Below, piece by piece: positions 1-8,152 of a stretch of DNA of 64,000 bases. The DNA is from FEN-1297 sp963843605 (GTDB lineage Bacteria > Bacteroidota > Ignavibacteria > Ignavibacteriales > Ignavibacteriaceae), in NCBI GenBank assembly GCA_963843605.1, contig CAWJLA010000008.1, forward strand, positions 682,001 through 746,000, given 5' to 3'. The translations under genes and the position numbers were made by a program. The notes beneath the pieces are model-generated. The model was not told the DNA's origin, ran no database searches, and worked only from the letters and a program-made list of their open reading frames with translations. Within the stretch, counting starts at the first letter, position 1; each line of letters starts with the position of its first letter.

Positions 1-3000
1 CAGATCAGAGCGGAAGAACATTATCCGGGCAGACTACCGAAGCATTCTGGATATCAATTTCGCATACGAAAAACCTTTTAAGTGTCGGATTAAACTGCGC
101 CCTCGGAGCCAAGCAGATGCGTCCTTTTATTCATGAGCTTTCTAATCTCGCATCATGTTTTGTAAGCGTTTACCCCAACGCCGGGCTGCCGAATGAAATG
201 GGCGAATATGACGAGACCGCAGAACAGATGGCTTCTGTATTAGAAGAATTTGCGGGAAACAGATTCTTTAATATTGTCGGCGGATGCTGCGGTACAACTC
301 CCGAACATATTAAGTTAATTACCGGTATCGCTTCCAGGTTCAAGCCGAGAGAAATTCCGGTCATCGAACCTTACCTGAGATTAAGCGGATTGGAACCCCT
401 TGTCATCAGACCGGAAACCAACTTCGTCAACATAGGTGAAAGAACAAATATTACCGGTTCTAAAAAATTTGAAAAATTAATACTTACAGGCGATTACGAA
501 GCGGCACTCACGGTCGCGAGAAACCAGGTTGAAGGCGGAGCCCAGATACTTGATGTTAATATGGACGAAGGCATGCTCGACTCCGAAGCGGCGATGGTTA
601 AATTCCTGAACCTGCTTATGGCCGAACCGGATATCGCTAAACTTCCTATTATGATAGATTCATCAAAGTGGTCTGTAATTGAGTCGGGATTAAAATGTCT
701 GCAGGGCAAAAGCATTGTCAACTCGATCAGTTTAAAGGAAGGCGAAAAAGTTTTCAAAGAAAGAGCGGCGAAAGTCCTTCAGTATGGGGCAGCAGTTATC
801 GTTATGGCATTCGATGAAAAAGGTCAGGGAGATTCGCTACAAAGGCGAATTGATATCTGCGGACGGGCTTATAAGATATTAACCGGGGAGGTCGGATTCC
901 CCCCGCAGGATATTATTATAGATCCCAATATTCTTACGGTTGCGACCGGTATAGATGAGCATAATAATTATGCTCTGGATTATATCGAAACGGTCAGGTG
1001 GATAAAACAAAATCTGCCTCACGCAAAAGTAAGCGGAGGAGTAAGCAATATTTCTTTTTCATTCAGGGGAAACAACGTTGTACGCGAGGCAATGCATTCG
1101 GCTTTTCTTTATCATGCAATTAAAGCCGGCATGGATATGGGAATAGTTAATGCCGGACAGCTTGAGGTATACGAAGAGATACCGAAAGACCTGCTGACTC
1201 TTGTAGAAGATGTGCTTTTAAACAGAAGAAGCGATGCGACCGAACGTCTGGTGGATTTTGCGGAGACCGTAAAGCAGAAAGAAAAAACGGAAGTAAAAAA
1301 AGACGAATGGAGAAACGCCCCTGTCCGCGAAAGGCTCAAGCATTCGCTGATAAAGGGAATAGTTGAATATATTGAGGAAGATACGGAAGAAGCCAGAAAA
1401 GAGTTTAACAAACCGCTGGAGGTTATCGAAGGTCCGTTAATGGACGGCATGAACGTAGTCGGTGATCTTTTCGGTTCGGGAAAAATGTTCCTGCCGCAGG
1501 TTGTAAAAAGCGCAAGGGTAATGAAAAAAGCGGTGGCTTATCTTATACCGTATATTGAAGAAGAAAAACTTGCGTCAAACGATACGAAAGAAGCCGGTAA
1601 AATACTTATGGCTACGGTTAAAGGCGATGTTCATGATATCGGTAAAAATATTGTCGGAGTTGTTCTTGGCTGCAATAATTACAATGTAATAGATCTAGGT
1701 GTGATGGTCAGCGCTGAAAAGATACTTCAGACTGCAATCGACGAAAAAGTTGATGTTATAGGTGTAAGCGGATTAATAACTCCTTCCCTGGATGAAATGG
1801 TTAACCTCGCGAAGGAAATGGAGCGAAGGGGTTTCAAAGTTCCTCTTTTAATAGGCGGCGCTACTACTTCGCGCATTCATACTGCTGTGAAGATAGCTCC
1901 GAATTATAAAGGTATCGCGGTGCATGTATTGGACGCGTCCAGGAGCGTGCCGATTGTAAGCAGTCTGCTGAACGATAACAAGACCATAAAAGATGAATTC
2001 GAAAGCGGATTAAAACTTGAATATGAAAAAGTCCGCGAAGAGCACCGGAAAAAACGCGACGCGAAAAATTTTATTTCACTTGAAGCAGCGCGCTCAAACA
2101 AATTAAAGACCGATTGGAACGGAATAAAAATCAAAAAGCCGGGTAAACCCGGTGTTACTGTTTTGGAAGACATGCCGCTTGCAATTTTAAGAAGTTATAT
2201 CGATTGGACGCCTTTTTTCCAGACGTGGGAACTCAAAGGTAAATACCCCGCAATACTGGAAGATAAAACATACGGCATAGAGGCAACAAAGCTCTATAAC
2301 GATGCGAATAAGCTGCTTGACAAGATAATCGAAGAAAAGCTGTTAAAAGCAAACGGAGTCGCTGGCTTATTCCCGGCAAATTCTTTCGGAGATGATATTG
2401 AAATCTATACCGGGGACGACAGGAAGGGCGTAAAGAGAGTACTCCACTCACTTCGATCCCAGACAAAAAAATCGGACGGGCTGCCGAACCTTGCTCTTGC
2501 CGATTTTATAGCGCCTAAAGAAAGCGGCGTAAAAGATTATATCGGCGCGTTCGCGGTTACCGCCGGAATAGGCATAGACAAACTCACTGCGAAATTCGAA
2601 AAGGATCACGACGATTACAACAGTATAATGACGAAAGCTCTGGCTGACAGACTTGCGGAGGCGTTCGCCGAATACCTTCACGAGAAAGTAAGAAAAGAAT
2701 ACTGGGAATTTGCGCCCGAAGAGAATCTGAAAAGCGAAGACCTGATAAAAGAAAAATACACCGGCATAAGACCCGCTCCCGGTTATCCCGCCCAGCCGGA
2801 TCATACCGAAAAGCCGATAATTTTTGATTTGCTCGACGCCGAAAAGAACACTTCCATAATATTAACCGAGAGCATGGCAATGCTGCCGGCGGCATCGGTA
2901 AGCGGATTGTACTTTGCGCATCCTGAAGCAAAATATTTTAATGTCGGTAAGATCGGGAAAGATCAGGTTATTGATTATCATAAACGCAAAGGTATGAGCC

Positions 3001-3059
3001 TGGAAGAAACCGAAAAATGGCTGAGACCTATACTGAATTACGATGAGGGAGAAGAGTAA
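1..3059 (+). CDS. metH: Cobalamin-dependent methionine synthase MetH (5' end outside window)
   Basis: Transfers a methyl group from methyltetrahydrofolate through cobalamin to homocysteine, making methionine in the cytoplasm. The reading frame is already open at base 3, so the start lies upstream; only the end of the homocysteine/zinc domain is present. The zinc-ligand cysteines are visible in GLNC (about base 88) and GGCCGTTP (about 281). The pterin-binding domain follows (NIGERTNITGS, about 430), then the B12 cap, then the B12 domain with its cobalt-ligand motif DVHDIGKN (about 1627). The C-terminal AdoMet-dependent reactivation domain carries RPAPGYPAQPDH (about 2770). All downstream domains look intact. 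A short palindromic repeat starts 10 bp after the stop. Domain assignment is from family knowledge; the missing N-terminus cannot be judged. Confidence 0.97.
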   Translation, partial: DQSGRTLSGQTTEAFWISISHTKNLLSVGLNCALGAKQMRPFIHELSNLASCFVSVYPNAGLPNEMGEYDETAEQMASVLEEFAGNRFFNIVGGCCGTTPEHIKLITGIASRFKPREIPVIEPYLRLSGLEPLVIRPETNFVNIGERTNITGSKKFEKLILTGDYEAALTVARNQVEGGAQILDVNMDEGMLDSEAAMVKFLNLLMAEPDIAKLPIMIDSSKWSVIESGLKCLQGKSIVNSISLKEGEKVFKERAAKVLQYGAAVIVMAFDEKGQGDSLQRRIDICGRAYKILTGEVGFPPQDIIIDPNILTVATGIDEHNNYALDYIETVRWIKQNLPHAKVSGGVSNISFSFRGNNVVREAMHSAFLYHAIKAGMDMGIVNAGQLEVYEEIPKDLLTLVEDVLLNRRSDATERLVDFAETVKQKEKTEVKKDEWRNAPVRERLKHSLIKGIVEYIEEDTEEARKEFNKPLEVIEGPLMDGMNVVGDLFGSGKMFLPQVVKSARVMKKAVAYLIPYIEEEKLASNDTKEAGKILMATVKGDVHDIGKNIVGVVLGCNNYNVIDLGVMVSAEKILQTAIDEKVDVIGVSGLITPSLDEMVNLAKEMERRGFKVPLLIGGATTSRIHTAVKIAPNYKGIAVHVLDASRSVPIVSSLLNDNKTIKDEFESGLKLEYEKVREEHRKKRDAKNFISLEAARSNKLKTDWNGIKIKKPGKPGVTVLEDMPLAILRSYIDWTPFFQTWELKGKYPAILEDKTYGIEATKLYNDANKLLDKIIEEKLLKANGVAGLFPANSFGDDIEIYTGDDRKGVKRVLHSLRSQTKKSDGLPNLALADFIAPKESGVKDYIGAFAVTAGIGIDKLTAKFEKDHDDYNSIMTKALADRLAEAFAEYLHEKVRKEYWEFAPEENLKSEDLIKEKYTGIRPAPGYPAQPDHTEKPIIFDLLDAEKNTSIILTESMAMLPAASVSGLYFAHPEAKYFNVGKIGKDQVIDYHKRKGMSLEETEKWLRPILNYDEGEE

Positions 3060-3068
3060 CTGCAAAAT

Positions 3069-3141
3069 TCACCGCAGAGACGCAAAGGCGCAGAGGGAAG
3101 TTTATATTAATAACTTTGCGGCTTAGCATCTTTGCGGTTAG
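3069..3141. repeat. Short palindromic repeat, family A, copy 1 (MITE-like)
   Basis: The left arm TCACCGCAGAGACGCAAAG is followed about 20 bp later by an inverted, imperfect copy ending in CTTTGCGGTTAG. It lies between metH and the convergent hydrolase gene. The same arms recur at 4124-4178 and 5592-5657, and as the terminal repeats of the GxxExxY element at 19845-20323. It holds no reading frame. It may be an internally deleted, non-autonomous derivative of that element. Confidence 0.75.
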
Positions 3142-3156
3142 CTTTTTAGAATTCTT

Positions 3157-3975
3157 TTATTTAAATATTTGATCAAAGAATGTCTGCATAGCTGTCCAGC
3201 TTTTTTCATCAGCTTGTTTATTATAAGCAATGGGTAAATTGAATTTTCTGCCCAGGCTGTCTGCGGCCGGATTTGTAAAACTGTGTTCTGCCCCGGGATA
3301 GCTGATAACTTTATAATCTACCTTTGCGGTTTTCATCGCGTCTTCAAAAGCATTTACCTTTTTCTCAGGATTAAACGGATCTGCGCCGCCTGTGCAGACT
3401 AGTAATTTTGCTTTAACATCCTGCGGGTTTTTTACCTTAGCAGTCGGCAGGTCTCCATGGAAGCTTACAACTCCTTTCAAGTTATCGCCATCAAGAGCCA
3501 TATCCAGGACAACACCTCCGCCGAAACAATAACCGATAGCGGCAATTTTGCTTGTATCTGTTTCGGTCTGTTCTTTAAGTATATTAACGGCCGCATTAAA
3601 TCTAGCCATGGCCGTATCCGTGCTTTGCATTGCAGCCGCAGCAAGTTTCCCCGCGTCTTTGGGATTATCAACCGTTACGCCGTTGCCGTACATATCCGCC
3701 GCAAAAGCAACGTACCCGAGCTTTGCCAGCATCTTTGCTCTTTCTTTTGCATAATCTGTCAGTCCCCACCATTCATGCACGACGATTATTCCCGGTTGTT
3801 TTCCAACTTTACTGCTGTCGTATGCAAGAAAACCCTTAAGCGTGATTCCGTCTGCGGAGTAAGTAACCTCTTTAGCTACAATAGCCGGTCCCTTTACCGC
3901 GGTGCCGGTTTCCTTTTTTTGTGTACAGCCGGATATAATAAGCAAACCGAATAAAAATATTAATATGTATTTCAT
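3157..3975 (-). CDS. Dienelactone hydrolase family lipoprotein
   Basis: An alpha/beta hydrolase of the dienelactone hydrolase family, probably an esterase or lactonase anchored to a membrane on the periplasmic side. The start at 3975 gives a lipoprotein signal (MKYILIFLFGLLIISGC) and has an AGGAGG ribosome site just upstream; a longer in-frame start at 4017 is less likely. The mature protein shows the nucleophile motif GYCFGGG, with cysteine as in classical dienelactone hydrolases, an aspartate in GGADPFNP and a histidine in GAEHSFTNP, so the Cys-Asp-His triad looks complete. About 272 residues including the signal. It is a single gene bounded by two copies of repeat A. The natural substrate cannot be told from sequence. 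Confidence 0.85.
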   Translation of the reverse strand: MKYILIFLFGLLIISGCTQKKETGTAVKGPAIVAKEVTYSADGITLKGFLAYDSSKVGKQPGIIVVHEWWGLTDYAKERAKMLAKLGYVAFAADMYGNGVTVDNPKDAGKLAAAAMQSTDTAMARFNAAVNILKEQTETDTSKIAAIGYCFGGGVVLDMALDGDNLKGVVSFHGDLPTAKVKNPQDVKAKLLVCTGGADPFNPEKKVNAFEDAMKTAKVDYKVISYPGAEHSFTNPAADSLGRKFNLPIAYNKQADEKSWTAMQTFFDQIFK

Positions 3976-4123
3976 ATAACCTCCTGTTTTTGTCAGTCCC
4001 AATTTTATTCTTTTCAAGTTAAGATATTGTGATAAGACTAAAAAGCTAAGAGGATGGAAGAGTAGGAATAGTCTATTGTAACGGAAATCATTTGAACAGG
4101 AGGTTTAGTCTTAGAATCATAAT

Positions 4124-4178
4124 TCACCGCAGAGACGATAAGGCGCTAAGGAAAAACCTTTTGCGCCTTAGCGGTAAC
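4124..4178. repeat. Short palindromic repeat, family A, copy 2
   Basis: Begins TTCACCGCAGAGACGATAAG and ends TTAGCGGTAACG, with arms facing each other and a loop of a few bases. The inner arms AAGGCGC and GCGCCTT pair well. It lies just downstream of the higA relic. It matches copies at 3069 and 5592 and the ends of the element at 19845-20323. Confidence 0.7.
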
Positions 4179-4207
4179 GTTTAATGAAATATTATTGCTT
4201 TGTTATC

Positions 4208-4384
4208 CTAATAAAGATCCGGCGGGGATATACTAAAGTGCTTCAGCTAGTATACTTCTACAAAAGTAGTTAAAATTTCCAATTCGTCTCCCTCCGGAGC
4301 ATTAGGTTTTGAATAAAAAAGATTTTCTATTCTTTTCAAAGCCGCTTCATAATCTCTTTTAGTTTTTACGGGTTTGATGTTCAT
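4208..4384 (-). pseudogene. HigA-type antitoxin remnant
   Basis: An ATG at 4384, preceded by a GAGGA ribosome site, opens 45 codons beginning MNIKPVKTKRDYEAALKRI and reaching EGDELEILTTFVEVY. This is the N-terminal signature of HigA/XRE-type antitoxins. A TAG at 4247 interrupts it, but the same frame then continues as LKHFSISPPDLY, matching the usual KHY-x-I-x-PPD stretch, before another stop at 4208. The DNA-binding helix-turn-helix that should follow is missing. The remnant directly follows a HigB tail, so it is a degraded higBA module. Identification is by recognisable family motif; no search was possible. Confidence 0.65.
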
Positions 4385-4407
4385 GTTAAATTTCCTCGGC
4401 ATTAACA

Positions 4408-4425
4408 TGCCTGACGGCAGGCAGG
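4408..4425. repeat. GC-rich palindromic repeat, family C
   Basis: TGCCTGACGGCAGGCAGG forms a small dyad in AT-rich surroundings, inserted between the higB tail and higA remnant. A related palindrome is at 23010-23030. Such islands are typical of dispersed intergenic repeats. Confidence 0.5.
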
Positions 4426-4426
4426 T

Positions 4427-4473
4427 TATATCATATTCTTGATGTGTTTCAACGAATCTAATATATACTATTT
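4427..4473 (-). pseudogene. HigB (RelE-like) toxin C-terminal fragment
   Basis: Read on the minus strand, this short stretch encodes IVYIRFVETHQEYD. This is the C-terminal signature of HigB mRNA interferases (usually VYIRF-x-GTH-x-EYD). Nothing upstream continues the toxin: the frame runs straight into the end of the HEPN gene. The toxin is therefore truncated to its last 15 or so residues. Together with the higA remnant it marks a dead toxin-antitoxin locus. Confidence 0.55.
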
Positions 4474-4875
4474 TAAAATCTTATCTGCCCAGGTTTTAAA
4501 CCTTTGGAAATGTTTCATGAGAGCTTCGATATCTTTTTTAAGATAAACATCTCCGGAGTAAGACACTTTATTTTTATGGTCTATAATGTTTTTTAAATTA
4601 TTTAAAGCTTTCCTTTTTTCTTCCGAATGCGGGATTAAGTCGTTTAGAAGTGATATGATTTCATAATGATTTTCCCCATGAACCTTTATACCTTTATTTT
4701 TAATTGTGATTGCGTCCGAATATGCAATTGCAGCATGAACGATTAAGACTTCGGCTGCATTGAAATATGAATACTCCGAAGCTACTCCCGCACCCTTGTA
4801 AAAATTTTCCGCAACTTTTTGGAAACTTAATGAACGGGAAGGGTCTATTTTCTTCAACGGACTTTTATTTGTCAT
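4468..4875 (-). CDS. HEPN-domain protein (partner of nucleotidyltransferase)
   Basis: A 135-residue, mostly alpha-helical protein resembling HEPN domains, which pair with MNT-type nucleotidyltransferases in toxin-antitoxin modules. The helix around YSDAITIKNKG and the following GENHYEI fit the family. The usual catalytic R-x4-6-H motif is not clearly present: the equivalent region reads NIIDHKNKVSYSG, with lysine where arginine is expected. It may therefore be inactive as an RNase or belong to a non-nuclease subgroup. The start codon lies one base after the stop of the upstream wHTH-nucleotidyltransferase gene, so the two are co-transcribed and probably translationally coupled. The role as a stress or defence module is inference. 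Confidence 0.65.
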   Translation of the reverse strand: MTNKSPLKKIDPSRSLSFQKVAENFYKGAGVASEYSYFNAAEVLIVHAAIAYSDAITIKNKGIKVHGENHYEIISLLNDLIPHSEEKRKALNNLKNIIDHKNKVSYSGDVYLKKDIEALMKHFQRFKTWADKILK

Positions 4876-4876
4876 T

Positions 4877-5485
4877 TCATATACTTTGCATTTGTTTACC
4901 TGATAAAACTATTCCCTCTTTTATAATTTTATCTACCGGTGATTTTATAAGTTTTGCTCTTCTTTTAAATTCTGCTGCGGAAATATAAAAAGGCGCCGCG
5001 GTTATTCCGTAGCTGTTATATAGTTCATCCCTGCAGCGGTTTAATATCTTTTCAAGTGCATTTTTGTTTTTTAGGTTTTTGTATACCACACATATATCAA
5101 AATCGCTTTTGATGGATTCCTCTTTCCGGGCTACGCTCCCGAAAAGAATTACACTAACTGATTCTTTGGAAAGGTGTTTCTTTAGTTCGGACTTAATTTT
5201 TTCGAAATACCGACTTTCTGCTTCCAGGGCCGGAAGAAGCACCTCTTTTACATAATAATTCGTAAAGTTAAGTGTAAAAAGATGATCCCTTCCACCGATT
5301 CTGCGGTTTATAATTTTAACCGCTTCCAGGTGAGTTAGTGCACTAATAGCCGCCGGAGCGCTGAGACCTGCTCTCTTTGCAATTTCTCTGCCGGTAAATC
5401 CGTTTGTTGTATAGCGGAGTTCACGCATTACCGCAATGTTGGAATAAGTAGAAAATATTTCATTCAGAGTATTATGAATAATCAT
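4877..5485 (-). CDS. Winged-helix / MNT nucleotidyltransferase fusion
   Basis: A 202-residue two-domain protein. Residues 1-85 form a MarR/ArsR-like winged helix (GREIAKRAGLSAPAAISAL is the recognition region). Residues 105-160 carry the minimal nucleotidyltransferase signature LFGSVARKEESIKSDFDI, i.e. GS-x(10)-D-x-D. In MNT-HEPN systems the nucleotidyltransferase adds nucleotides to the HEPN partner and neutralises it; here the DNA-binding domain would also allow autoregulation. The downstream gene is the HEPN partner, one base away. Two TTAC-N4-GTAA-type dyads lie 18-50 bp upstream of the start and are plausible operators. Function is inferred from family and context. Confidence 0.75.
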   Translation of the reverse strand: MIIHNTLNEIFSTYSNIAVMRELRYTTNGFTGREIAKRAGLSAPAAISALTHLEAVKIINRRIGGRDHLFTLNFTNYYVKEVLLPALEAESRYFEKIKSELKKHLSKESVSVILFGSVARKEESIKSDFDICVVYKNLKNKNALEKILNRCRDELYNSYGITAAPFYISAAEFKRRAKLIKSPVDKIIKEGIVLSGKQMQSI

Positions 5486-5502
5486 AGCTTTGTTAGGATA
5501 AG

Positions 5503-5535
5503 TTTACATATGTAAAGTTTTCCTTACAAAGGTAA
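5503..5535. promoter_or_regulatory. Paired dyads upstream of the HEPN/MNT operon
   Basis: TTTACATATGTAAA (5503-5516) is a perfect 14-bp palindrome. It is followed by TTACAAAGGTAA (5524-5535), which keeps the same TTAC/GTAA half-sites. They sit immediately upstream of the gene for the winged-helix nucleotidyltransferase, the natural candidate for binding them. Seen directly; the regulatory role is inferred. Confidence 0.5.
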
Positions 5536-5591
5536 TTCAATATAAACGTAAAATCAAGCTGACACCAGGCAATGGGATTACTATAAAATAT

Positions 5592-5657
5592 TTACCGCAG
5601 AGGGGCAGAGAGAGATCTAAAATAATTACTTTACGGCGCAACATCTTTGCAGTTGAC
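5592..5657. repeat. Short palindromic repeat, family A, copy 3
   Basis: Starts TTACCGCAGAGGGGCAGAG and ends with an inverted partner ATCTTTGCAGTTGAC. It is more diverged than copies 1 and 2. It abuts the stop codon of the HNH fragment at 5661. Confidence 0.6.
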
Positions 5658-5660
5658 TTT

Positions 5661-5880
5661 TTAAGCGAGGAGGATGGAAAGAAGTTTGTCAGACTTATGG
5701 AGATTGCACTTCATACAAAGTATACGAACATTTTTTGTAGTTACACTTGTGCCTCCTTTGGAAAATGGAAGGTCATAATCCAACTTTTCCATGGCAAGCA
5801 TAATGCATATTATATTTGAAGTCGCATTTAATAAATTGGTCTTTTCCCAAAATTCCACCTTTACATTTGTAGGAATTATT
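5661..5880 (-). pseudogene. HNH endonuclease remnant
   Basis: The readable part contains DLPFSKGGTSVTTKNVRIL and CMKCNLHKSDK, the second half of an HNH/McrA-type zinc-finger nuclease (usually D-H/Y-D-x-P-x-S-x-GG ... C-x2-C). The first half, including the other CxxC and the first catalytic histidine, is split over another frame (ACHGKVGL is visible there), so the gene is frameshifted and short. It follows the PmeII-like endonuclease gene by about 30 bases and may have belonged to that restriction-modification locus. An intact product is unlikely from the sequence as given. Confidence 0.5.
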
Positions 5881-5910
5881 TATGAGAACGGAATTATTAT
5901 TAAAAATTTG

Positions 5911-6649
5911 TCAGATCTTTTTACCAGAGTTAAATTTTACAAGCTTTACCCAATTTATTTTTCCTGATTCATCACAAAATTCTTTACTAAAATCAAAAGT
6001 AAATTTATTTATTATTTGTGCATAAGCGTTAATAAACTCTTCGTTCTTTTCTTTGGCTTTATGTTCTAATGGTCCGATAATATCCGTATAAAAATTTTCT
6101 TCATTTGAAATAAATTCCCAGAAACTTTGGCCACACAGTTTTAGGTATTCTCCTTTATCAGGTTTATTATCTATTCCGTAACAACACCCGTTAACAGCTA
6201 TTATTTTTTGCCTAGATGTATTTGTTGTAAAACTTTTTTCGCCCTTCTAAAGTCTTCTTTCATCTTTTAATCCTGCCCTACTGTTTCCCCAATTAGGTCC
6301 TGATTTAATACTTACAATATATTTAATTTCTTCTTTTTCAAACTCCAAATCAATTCCGACTGCCGAAGATTTAGATCCACCAAAAGTTTTTGAGTTAATA
6401 TAATTGCGAGTCCTTCTAGAAATTCGCCGAATATTGTTTCTTCCTGAGATGATAAATGAGCATCCAAAATTCCTTTTCATTATGTCTTGCGATGAAAGAA
6501 CATTTTTAGCTTTAAAATAAATATGGGTTCTTCCTTTTTAACATTTTTTTTAGACTCAAATGTTCTAAATTATAAAGTCTTTTTGAATGGAAAGTTGAAA
6601 TGTTTTCTTCCACATAAGCTGTGATTTCATTTAGATCTATTTGATACAT
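5911..6649 (-). pseudogene. PmeII-like type II restriction endonuclease, frameshifted
   Basis: An ATG at 6649 with an AGGAG ribosome site opens MYQIDLNEITAYVEENIS. The homologous reading then changes frame at least four times: KGILDAHLSSQEETIFGEFL in frame +2, back to GIDLEFEKEEIKYIVSIKSG in the first frame, KMKEDFRRAKKVLQQIHLGK in another, and back again to KIIAVNGCCYGIDNKPDKGE up to a stop at 5911. A TAG at 6247 breaks the first frame. The D-x-E-F ... VSIKSGPNWGN region is the PD-(D/E)xK catalytic core. It lies directly behind a DNA methyltransferase gene. Each pair of shifts restores the first frame, so sequence errors in A-runs are as likely as true decay. The PmeII name rests on motif memory. 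Confidence 0.6.
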
Positions 6650-6657
6650 ACACTCCT

Positions 6658-7484
6658 TTATTTTCGAGTAAAAAATAACTTTCTGAATTTAATTTTTTCT
6701 TTTACCATTTTATAATATTCATGTATTATATCTATACCAATCGAATTTCTTCTTAATCTTTCAGCTACAAATAGTGTTGTTCCTGAACCCATAAATGGGT
6801 CCAACTGTATCGTTCTTTTGTAAACAGTCTAATAAACCATTCAGGCAGCTCATCTGGAAAAGCAGCGCTATGATTTTTATTATTACATTCTGTTGCAAGA
6901 TGAATAACATTTGTGGGGTACACTCTATCTCTTTCAACCCAATTTGATATTTTTTTCCCGAAACCACTTCCTACCTTAGAATTATCTCTTAATTTATCTG
7001 TATTACTTAAATTTCTTAATCTTGATTTTGCCCAATCCCCAACAGGTACCATGACTTCTTCTTGATACATGTTGAATTTTTTATTCTTATTAAATTGGAG
7101 AAGTCTTTCCCAGGAATCTCGAAAACGATTAGGCCATTTACCAGGATAGCTATTTTTTTTGTGCCAAATAAATTCTTCAGTCCATAACCAACCTTGTTTC
7201 CTCATTTCTAAAATTAATTCTATTACGTAAGTATGCCTTTCACCATTTTCAGCTTTTTCTTTTATGTTTAATACAAACGTACCCGTTGGTTTTAGTACCC
7301 TTAATAATTCCTTTGAAATTGGTAGGAACCATTCAACATACTTATCCGGTTTTACTCCTCCATAAGTATGATTTCTTCTATCCGCATACGGGGGAGAAGT
7401 AAATATAAGCTCAATCGAATTATCTTTTAACTCTTTTAACTTCTCTTTGCTATCACCTAATATAATTTGTGTGGTAATTTTCAT
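6658..7484 (-). CDS. Type II DNA methyltransferase, C-terminus frameshifted
   Basis: An amino-methyltransferase (N4-cytosine or N6-adenine) whose catalytic motif TSPPYADRRN comes early, at residues 28-37. The order is therefore that of the beta-type, with the AdoMet-binding motif at the C-terminus. In the continuous frame the protein ends after KERYSWTHLWVQ. The missing AdoMet motif DPFMGSGTT and the tail ERLRRNSIGIDIIHEYY are present in a neighbouring frame up to a stop at 6658, so one or two short deletions separate them. The downstream gene starts 9 bases on and is the cognate-type endonuclease, making a two-gene restriction-modification operon. As written, the enzyme would lack its cofactor site. 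The recognition sequence cannot be predicted. Confidence 0.75.
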
Positions 7485-7883
7485 TCAATTATTTTTAATT
7501 ATTTAGAAATTAATTTACCAAAAAAACATTTAAGTTACTTTTATGAATAAAAAGAATTTATGAATAAATAGGTGTTAAATCTTGGGATGCAATACAAATC
7601 ATTGTTAAATCTAAGACAAATATAATTTTTTAAATTATATTATTAAACCTTTCTACTTTTAATAGAGTACTTAATAATCGTGCTTCTACATTTAGAGTTC
7701 ATATTTTGACATCAATCTCCTGAGACGTATCTGCACGAATAATTTTGATTCCATCAATCATTATTAACTAAGTGCTAGGTGTTAAGTTGTTCTTTTCTAG
7801 AAGCGTAGTCAGTATTGAAAAGCTCGTAAAAGATAATATTTCCTTAAATTCATAGTTATACTTTTTTGTGACAATAAAATCAA
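7485..7883. other. AT-rich intergenic region
   Basis: No convincing gene. The DNA is strongly AT-rich with short direct repeats (TTATGAATAAA occurs twice near 7540-7570; GTTAAATCT occurs twice near 7575-7610). A 44-codon minus-strand frame near 7770-7895 is open but unrecognised. It probably holds the promoter of the methyltransferase operon. Confidence 0.5.
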
Positions 7884-8105
7884 TTACAATTTCCTCAACT
7901 TAAATAAACCAACAGCTACGCCCGCCAGTCCGAAAAATTTGCTTTCATCAAGCGGTGCTGTTAGGTTATTCGATCCCGCGGAGAATCCGTACCAACTGCC
8001 GTTAACCGATTTTAGAAGTAAGTAAATATGCCGTGAGTTTTGAGGAAGACACATTTGAAAGAAAGACGCCTGCAAAATAATTTTCAAAGTATCCCGGTTT
8101 GATAA
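7884..8105 (-). pseudogene. C-terminal fragment of an unrecognised protein
   Basis: The last 35 or so codons read SWYGFSAGSNNLTAPLDESK followed by a glycine-rich hydrophobic end (FFGLAGVAVGLFKLRKL), which looks like a genuine C-terminus. Upstream, protein-like sequence (ENYFAGVFLSNVSSSKLTAY) is in a different frame, with an apparent one-base insertion between them. No start codon or upstream domain is visible. The family is not recognised; it is probably the end of a truncated gene in the accessory island. Confidence 0.3.
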
Positions 8106-8152
8106 ACGTTGGAGAGTTAAAGCAAAGAGGAGTAACTTTGGTTTTTAGAAAA

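Noticed and set aside
1112..1450. Serine-rich minus-strand frames inside metH and similar long shadows elsewhere
   Set aside because: They are antisense to conserved coding sequence and show low-complexity serine/phenylalanine composition typical of shadows.
7540..7610. Short direct repeats as a possible CRISPR or iteron array
   Set aside because: Only two copies each, no regular spacing, AT-rich; no array.
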